From positions 186,001 through 250,000 of the forward strand of contig NZ_FRAB01000001.1 of NCBI RefSeq assembly GCF_900142195.1: DNA of 64,000 nt, given 5' to 3'. This document shows, one piece after another, positions 57,546-64,000 of this stretch. Positions within the stretch are counted from its first letter, which is position 1, and every line of letters starts with the position of its first letter. Source of the stretch: Paraburkholderia terricola. Lineage in GTDB: Bacteria > Pseudomonadota > Gammaproteobacteria > Burkholderiales > Burkholderiaceae. Made by a program: the position numbers and the translations under genes. The notes beneath the pieces were generated by a model. The model did no database searches, was not told the DNA's origin, and worked only from the letters and a program-made list of their open reading frames with translations.

Positions 57546-57622
57546 TGAAGCGGCTACATGAAGCGGCTACATGAAGCGGCTACCTGAAGCGGCTATCTGA
57601 AGCGGCTACATGAAGCAGCCGC
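57546..57622. repeat. 13-bp tandem repeat after the MATE gene
   Basis: Five copies of tgaagcggctaca (57546-57610), with one- or two-base changes in copies three and four, and a degenerate sixth. It begins 12 bases after the MATE stop and could reflect slippage in noncoding DNA. Confidence 0.9.
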
Positions 57623-57685
57623 CCGCTCATCCGGCAATCCAAAGCGGCGCGCTGCCTCGGCCACGCGCCCGCCCACGCGGCAATC

Positions 57686-58129
57686 TCAAGCGGCGCGCGC
57701 CTCCTCCGCCACTCGCGTTCCTTCCGGCAATTCCGCCCCGTTCGCCCGATCGTGACGCTCGAAAATCTCGCGCGCCGCGAACAGCGCATTGAGCGCCGCC
57801 GGAAAACCCGCATACAGCGCCATCTGCATGAACACCTCGACGATCTCCTCGCGCGTGCAGCCGACGTTCAGCGCCGCCTCGATATGCACCTTCAACTGCG
57901 GTTGCGCACAGCCGAGCGTGGCCAGCGACGCGATCGTTGCAATTTCCCGCGCGCGCAGATCGAGTTGCGGCCGGCTGTAGATGTCGCCGAAGCCGAACTC
58001 CAGCAGCAGACGTCCGAAATCCGGCGCGATCGGCGCGAGCGCGGCGATCACCTGTTCGCCGGCCGAGCCGTCGATTTCCTTGAGTTTGTTCCAGCCTCGG
58101 GTGTAGCGGTCGTTTTCTGCGTGTTCCAT
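57686..58129 (-). CDS. Carboxymuconolactone decarboxylase-family protein
   Basis: 147 residues. The core LRAREIATIASLATLGCAQPQ and HIEAALNVGCTREEI with one Cys in each part is the CMD/AhpD-like fold. The typical CxxC of AhpD is absent, and it resembles gamma-carboxymuconolactone decarboxylase paralogues. The ATG at 58129 follows AAGGA by 7 bases. It overlaps the end of the upstream merR gene by 82 bases in another frame. Confidence 0.88.
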   Translation of the reverse strand: MEHAENDRYTRGWNKLKEIDGSAGEQVIAALAPIAPDFGRLLLEFGFGDIYSRPQLDLRAREIATIASLATLGCAQPQLKVHIEAALNVGCTREEIVEVFMQMALYAGFPAALNALFAAREIFERHDRANGAELPEGTRVAEEARAA

Positions 58130-58578
58130 GGCGAGTCCTTTTCCGAATGTGAAGGCGATTGAGTTGCGTCGGTCTGTCGTGTCGGATCGCACCCGGTGGA
58201 CGCCTGCGCGGCGGCATCGATCGCGGCCTCGTAGTAGGCGATCTTGTCGACGATCGCGCCGAGGTTGCTCTGCAACTCGTCGATCCGCGCCAAAACCGCG
58301 TCCCGGTGCGCCGCCAGCATCTGGCGGCGGGCGTCCATCGTAGGCTGGCCTTCCGCGCGCAACGCCGCGAAGGCCTGCATCCCGGCGATCGGCATGCCGG
58401 TCGCTTTCAGACGCATCACGAACTTCAGCCAGTCGAGGTCGGCCGGCGAATACAGGCGATGCCCCGCCCGCGTTCGCCCAACCGCCCGTATCAGGCCGGC
58501 CTGTTCGTAGTAGCGCAGCGTATGGGTGGAGACGCCGATGGTCTGTGCGACCTGCCCGATGGTGAGTGCTTTTGACAT
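58048..58578 (-). CDS. MerR-family regulator overlapping the CMD gene
   Basis: 176 residues. The winged HTH domain is ALTIGQVAQTIGVSTHTLRY with GLIRAVGRTRAGHRLYSPAD, close to the AdhR/YcgE branch. A coiled coil follows to about residue 118 (YYEAAIDAAAQ). The last ~50 residues are Ser/Thr/Pro-rich and partly overlap the next gene. No Cys in metal-sensor position. It likely controls the CMD gene through the operator at 58589-58619. Confidence 0.85.
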   Translation of the reverse strand: MSKALTIGQVAQTIGVSTHTLRYYEQAGLIRAVGRTRAGHRLYSPADLDWLKFVMRLKATGMPIAGMQAFAALRAEGQPTMDARRQMLAAHRDAVLARIDELQSNLGAIVDKIAYYEAAIDAAAQASTGCDPTRQTDATQSPSHSEKDSPWNTQKTTATPEAGTNSRKSTARPANR

Positions 58579-58588
58579 GACGGTACTC

Positions 58589-58619
58589 AGGTTAGGACTT
58601 CGAGTGCACTTTAAGTCAA
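58589..58619 (-). promoter_or_regulatory. MerR-type promoter with 19-base spacer and dyad operator
   Basis: On the minus strand TTGACT (58614-58619) and TAACCT (58589-58594) are separated by 19 bases. Within them is a 22-base dyad (58596-58617) with GACTT/AAGTC arms and an AGTGCACT centre, matching at 18 of 22 positions. This is the canonical MerR activation geometry. Confidence 0.75.
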
Positions 58620-58879
58620 GCGCGCGACGCTGTCATTTGTCGGCGCCGGCATATTTTCTTTTCGATGTATTTGATCGATAAGCTCACAAGAGCCTAATCG
58701 GTAGGCAAAAGGTTTAAAGATTGTCCGCACTGATTTACTTGTCACGAATCGATCGGTATAACTCGTCGGCGTTCGCAAATAAGGGCGCGCATTTGTCCTA
58801 TGCTTAAGCGCGGCGCCCGCTAACAGCATGCGCCGCCCGTTCCCCGGTTGACTTTTCTGCCCTCAATGGAGTGCTTGCC
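58620..58879. other. Intergenic region between the MerR promoter and the ComEA-like gene
   Basis: No gene is seen. The region is AT-richer than its surroundings. TTTACT (58735-58740) and TATAAC (58758-58763), 17 bases apart on the plus strand, could be the promoter for the gene at 58880. Confidence 0.5.
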
Positions 58880-59461
58880 ATGCTGAAGAAGCTTTTGATG
58901 CTTTGCGTTGCGTTGGCGTTGTCGCTATCGGCCGGATTCGCGGCGGCCGTCGAGGTAAATTCCGCCGACCAGGCGGCGCTCGAATCGGTCAAGGGTATCG
59001 GCCCGGCGCATGCGAAGGCGATCATCGAGGAACGCTCCAAAAACGGTCCGTTCAAGGACGCCGACGATCTCGCCGCGCGCGTCAAGGGCATCGGCAGCAA
59101 ATCGGTGGTCAATCTCGAAGGGGCCGGTCTGACCATCAACGGCTCCTCCGCGCCGCCTACCGGCGCGAAGCCAGCCACGAAGTCGAGCGGCGCCGCGAGC
59201 ACCAAGGCGGCGCCGGCAGCCACTACCGCCGCGCCGGCCACGGCCGCGAGCACCACGCCGGCTACGCCTGCCGAGGCATCCGGCGCGAAACCGTCGAAGT
59301 CGAAGAAGAAGAGCAAGGCCGCGGCGTCCGAAGCCGCGGCCGCGTCCGCGCCGGCAGCCGCGGCTAGCGCGCCGGACGACGCATCCGGCGCCAAGACCTC
59401 CAAAAAGAAGGCGAGGAAGAGCAAGGCTGCATCGGCCGCGGCAGCCTCCGGCGGCGCGTAA
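58880..59461 (+). CDS. ComEA-like helix-hairpin-helix DNA-binding protein
   Basis: 193 residues. A Sec signal peptide (residues 1-25, LCVALALSLSAGFAAA) precedes a ComEA-type double helix-hairpin-helix: VNSADQAALESVKGIGPAHA and DADDLAARVKGIGSKS. The rest is Ala/Lys/Ser/Pro-rich, with Lys clusters (SKSKKKSKAA, SKKKARKSK) that could bind DNA or nucleoid. ComEA proteins bind DNA in the periplasm during natural competence, and whether this strain is competent cannot be told. GGAG lies 8 bases before the ATG at 58880. Confidence 0.85.
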   Translation: MLKKLLMLCVALALSLSAGFAAAVEVNSADQAALESVKGIGPAHAKAIIEERSKNGPFKDADDLAARVKGIGSKSVVNLEGAGLTINGSSAPPTGAKPATKSSGAASTKAAPAATTAAPATAASTTPATPAEASGAKPSKSKKKSKAAASEAAAASAPAAAASAPDDASGAKTSKKKARKSKAASAAAASGGA

Positions 59462-59544
59462 CGCCCCCAACGGCGCCGCGCAACCGCGCGGCGTTTTCAC
59501 CCGCCGACCCGTCGAGCACGCGTCGGCATTCAAGAGAGACCGTC

Positions 59545-59973
59545 ATGAGCCTACTCGACACCATCGGTTCCCTGATGGGTAAATCGCCCGAAGGCGGCGG
59601 CCAGCAAGCGCTGGTCGCAGCCGCACTCGAATTCGTCAACAACCAGCCGGGCGGCCTGAACGGCCTGATCGAGCGATTCCGGGAGAAGGGCCTCGGCGAC
59701 ATCGTGTCGTCGTGGGTCAGCAACGGCGAGAACCAGCCGATCGCCGCCGAGGCGCTGCAAGGCGTGCTCGGCTCTGAAACCGTCACCAACCTCGCGGCGA
59801 AAGCCGGCGTGCAGCCCGATCAGGTCAGCGGCCTGCTCTCACAGATCCTGCCGCACGTCGTCAATGCGGCCACGCCTGACGGCGAAGTGCCGGCCGAGGG
59901 CAAGCTGAACGCCACCACCGTACTCGGCGCGCTTGGCGGCCTGACGGCGCTGTTCGGCAAGGGCACCGCCTAA
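59545..59973 (+). CDS. YidB-like protein (DUF937 family)
   Basis: 142 residues, soluble, rich in Ala, Gly and Leu. MSLLDTIGSLMGKSPEGGGQ and LNGLIERFREKGLGDIVSSW match the YidB/DUF937 family, of unknown biochemical function. It lies 83 bases after the ComEA-like gene on the same strand and is followed by a terminator. No reported link to competence. Confidence 0.85.
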   Translation: MSLLDTIGSLMGKSPEGGGQQALVAAALEFVNNQPGGLNGLIERFREKGLGDIVSSWVSNGENQPIAAEALQGVLGSETVTNLAAKAGVQPDQVSGLLSQILPHVVNAATPDGEVPAEGKLNATTVLGALGGLTALFGKGTA

Positions 59974-60036
59974 GCGCTTTTACCCTGCTGTTCACCTCAC
60001 GCCTCGCACTGTCTGAGCAGCAAGAGCGTGGCAAAT

Positions 60037-60077
60037 AAAAAAGCGGCAACGAAGTCACCTTCGTTGCCGTTTTTTTT
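60037..60077. terminator. Bidirectional terminator between the YidB-like gene and clpB
   Basis: CGGCAACGAAG (60044-60054) pairs with CTTCGTTGCCG (60059-60069), loop TCAC, with A-run on one side and T8 on the other. It ends both convergent genes. Confidence 0.92.
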
Positions 60078-60159
60078 AATGTCGCGCCGGCTGGAAACGG
60101 CTCGAATCGGCGCCGATTTGCCGCCGTTTCGCAGCCGTTCCCCCGCGCACTCGCGTCGC

Positions 60160-62757
<2,598 letters not shown>

Positions 62758-62786
62758 CAAGAGACCTCCAATTTCGATTACCACCA

Positions 62787-62814
62787 AAATGAGGCGTTTT
62801 AGGCAGGTTTCAAG
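62787..62814 (-). promoter_or_regulatory. Sigma-32 heat-shock promoter of clpB
   Basis: On the minus strand CTTGAAA (62808-62814) and CCTCATTT (62787-62794) are separated by exactly 13 bases. They match the sigma-32 consensus (CTTGAAA, CCCCATnT) fully and with one mismatch. The implied start gives a leader of about 25 bases. Confidence 0.85.
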
Positions 62815-62878
62815 CGGGTTTCTGCATTCAGCGGCAACTATTTAACGCTCGATGCGACGGAAAATCGCCCCGCCGGCT

Positions 62879-63379
62879 TCACGTCAGCGGCGTGGGGCTC
62901 TCTTCCGTCGGCGCGGCGGGCACGATCGGAATGATGTTGCTCAGGCCGAGCAGCGCGGCGAGCGCGCCGTGCGGCTGCGCCATGTCGCCGATGGTATGGC
63001 GGTCGAGTTCCGCGAGGAAGGCGTTGCGCGCCGCTTCGAGCGCGCCTCGCAGCCGGCACTGCGCTGTAATGACACAGTCGCGGCGCTCGCCGTGCTGATC
63101 CGGCAGGCAGCCGACCAGCGCGAAGTCGCTTTCGGTGGCGCGCACGACCTCGCCCACGCTCAGCCCGATGGAGCGCTCGGCGAGCCGCAGGCCGCCGTTG
63201 CGTCCGCGCACGGTCTCGACCCAGCCGAGCTCGCCGAGTTGCTGCACGACCTTCATCAAATGGTTCTTGGAGATTCCGTACGCATTCGAAATGTCCTGAA
63301 TCGTCGATAGTCCCTCGCGACGGACGGCGAGATACAGCAGGACGCGCAGGGAGTAATCCGTATAGTCGGTGAGTCTCAT
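62879..63379 (-). CDS. nsrR: Nitric-oxide-sensing Rrf2-family repressor
   Basis: 166 residues. The winged HTH is MRLTDYTDYSLRVLLYLAVR with HLMKVVQQLGELGWVETVRG, standard for NsrR. Three Cys lie in GCLPDQHGERRDCVITAQC, the Fe-S ligand pattern, with spacing as in NsrR. It senses NO through the Fe-S cluster and represses NO-detoxifying genes. It lies divergent to a truncated haemoglobin gene, a fitting target. Confidence 0.9.
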   Translation of the reverse strand: MRLTDYTDYSLRVLLYLAVRREGLSTIQDISNAYGISKNHLMKVVQQLGELGWVETVRGRNGGLRLAERSIGLSVGEVVRATESDFALVGCLPDQHGERRDCVITAQCRLRGALEAARNAFLAELDRHTIGDMAQPHGALAALLGLSNIIPIVPAAPTEESPTPLT

Positions 63380-63681
63380 AAGTGCAGGTGCCGCGGTGAG
63401 CGCAAGCCGCGATCCGGGGATAACCGCGTGGATGCAAGGGTTGCCGGTGCCGTCGCCTGGTCATAACATGCAGGCGCTACGCATAGTTTGTTATTCTGCG
63501 CTGACGGCGCGGAGTTTGTCGTTCGGCAGTAATGGTAGCGTTTTCCGCATAAGCCGTTCGCCCGATAAGCGGAAATTGCCGATTTACTTTGTTTCGTCTG
63601 ACTACGCCGCGAGCGATTCTCCGCCATTCGACGGCGCGTATGGCGGGCCGCGACGAAGCACCGCATTTTCTGGAAACCAGC
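63380..63681. other. Divergent region between nsrR and the truncated haemoglobin gene
   Basis: About 300 bases without a gene. It includes an inverted repeat, TTTCCGC (63542-63548) and GCGGAAA (63569-63575), around which two ATAAG motifs sit. A convincing NsrR box was not found. Confidence 0.5.
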
Positions 63682-64000
63682 ATGAACCCGTCTTTCCCCG
63701 CCGCGCCGGTTGTCGAGCGCGCCGCCGAACCCACTGACGCGAATATTCGCGAACTCGTCTACGGCTTTTACGACCGCGTGCGCGCCGATCCGCTGCTGGG
63801 TCCGGTGTTCGAAGCGACGCTGGCGGGCCGCTGGGACGACCATCTGCCGAAAATGTGCACGTTCTGGGCGAGCCTCGTGCTGGGCGCGAAGCAGTACCGC
63901 GGCAACGTGCAGCAGGCGCATCAGCCGCTCGAGGGCGTCGAGCCCGAGCACTTCAGCCGCTGGCTGTATCTGTTTCTGGATACGGTCGAGTCGCGCTACC
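63682..64000 (+). CDS. Group III truncated haemoglobin (partial, runs off the window)
   Basis: The first 106 residues are visible (MNPSFPAAPVVERAAEPTDA...). YGFYDRVRADPLLGPVFEAT is the helix A-B/E region, and WDDHLPKMCTFWASLVLGAK with QAHQPLEGVEPEHFSRWLYL contains the proximal His region of group III truncated globins. Such globins bind oxygen and NO. The stop codon lies beyond the window. It is divergent from nsrR and so a likely target of it. Start: ATG at 63682; no strong Shine-Dalgarno is seen. Confidence 0.85.
   Translation, partial: MNPSFPAAPVVERAAEPTDANIRELVYGFYDRVRADPLLGPVFEATLAGRWDDHLPKMCTFWASLVLGAKQYRGNVQQAHQPLEGVEPEHFSRWLYLFLDTVESRY

Noticed and set aside
63468..63484. NsrR box of ATGC-N9-GCAT type
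   Set aside because: Only the outer four bases of each side match; the inner part is not symmetric.

Overview
This 64 kb window reads as a high-GC betaproteobacterial core chromosome segment, most likely Burkholderia or Paraburkholderia. The grounds are gene content and order (phaC-phaA-phaB-phaR; surE-pcm-nlpD-rpoS; dnaX-ybaB-recR; trxA-rho; ku-ligD), the protein sequences as I recognise them, strong GC3 bias that creates long antisense shadow ORFs, and long Ala/Pro-rich linkers. I see no tRNA, rRNA, CRISPR array, insertion sequence, prophage or integrase. The only RNA gene found is the 4.5S signal recognition particle RNA (48235-48334, minus).

Layout. 1-1734: a two-component pair (response regulator cut by the window edge, then its histidine kinase). 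2154-9817: an orphan small protein, an AsmA-family envelope protein, a FetAB-type ABC exporter, a small secreted protein, and a zinc-less alcohol dehydrogenase-like enzyme facing a LysR regulator. 9858-15626: a small hydrophilic protein, the bacterial NHEJ pair ligD and ku, and a cytochrome P450. 15997-19105: serB, metC and a secreted orphan. 19188-27948: polyhydroxyalkanoate metabolism (bktB, phaR, phaB, phaA, phaC) interleaved with kdgK and rimO. 28551-31566: pgeF-rluD head-to-head with bamD. 31693-37987: rlmD, a PolB-like exonuclease, rpoS, nlpD, pcm and surE in one direction. 38236-39210: a quinone oxidoreductase.

39387-43683 is a four-gene minus-strand set: a class III CoA-transferase followed by the binding protein, ATPase and permease of a taurine/sulfonate/nitrate-type ABC importer. 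43784-48015 is recR-ybaB-dnaX with the SRP RNA upstream. 48779-54146 carries trxA, rho, a MerR regulator with an MFS transporter, mtfA and rpmE2. 54436-57533 is a GT-C glycosyltransferase-like membrane protein and a MATE transporter. 57686-58578 is a MerR/carboxymuconolactone-decarboxylase-family pair with overlapping genes. 58880-62757 has a ComEA-like helix-hairpin-helix protein, a YidB-like protein and clpB with a clear heat-shock promoter. 62879-64000 is nsrR facing a group III truncated haemoglobin that runs off the end.

The window is mostly housekeeping. Its unusual content is at fine scale: several short tandem repeats (9, 11, 12, 13 and 15 bp units), overlapping or head-to-head gene starts, a perfect 14-bp hairpin between trxA and rho, a dnaX start that looks leaderless, and long low-complexity insertions in DnaX, LigD, Pcm, AsmA and PhaC. 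I found no convincing wholly new multi-gene system. The most open functional question is the CoA-transferase/ABC importer operon. Starts were chosen by Shine-Dalgarno sequences and family N-termini and are inferences; all family names come from reading motifs, not from searches.
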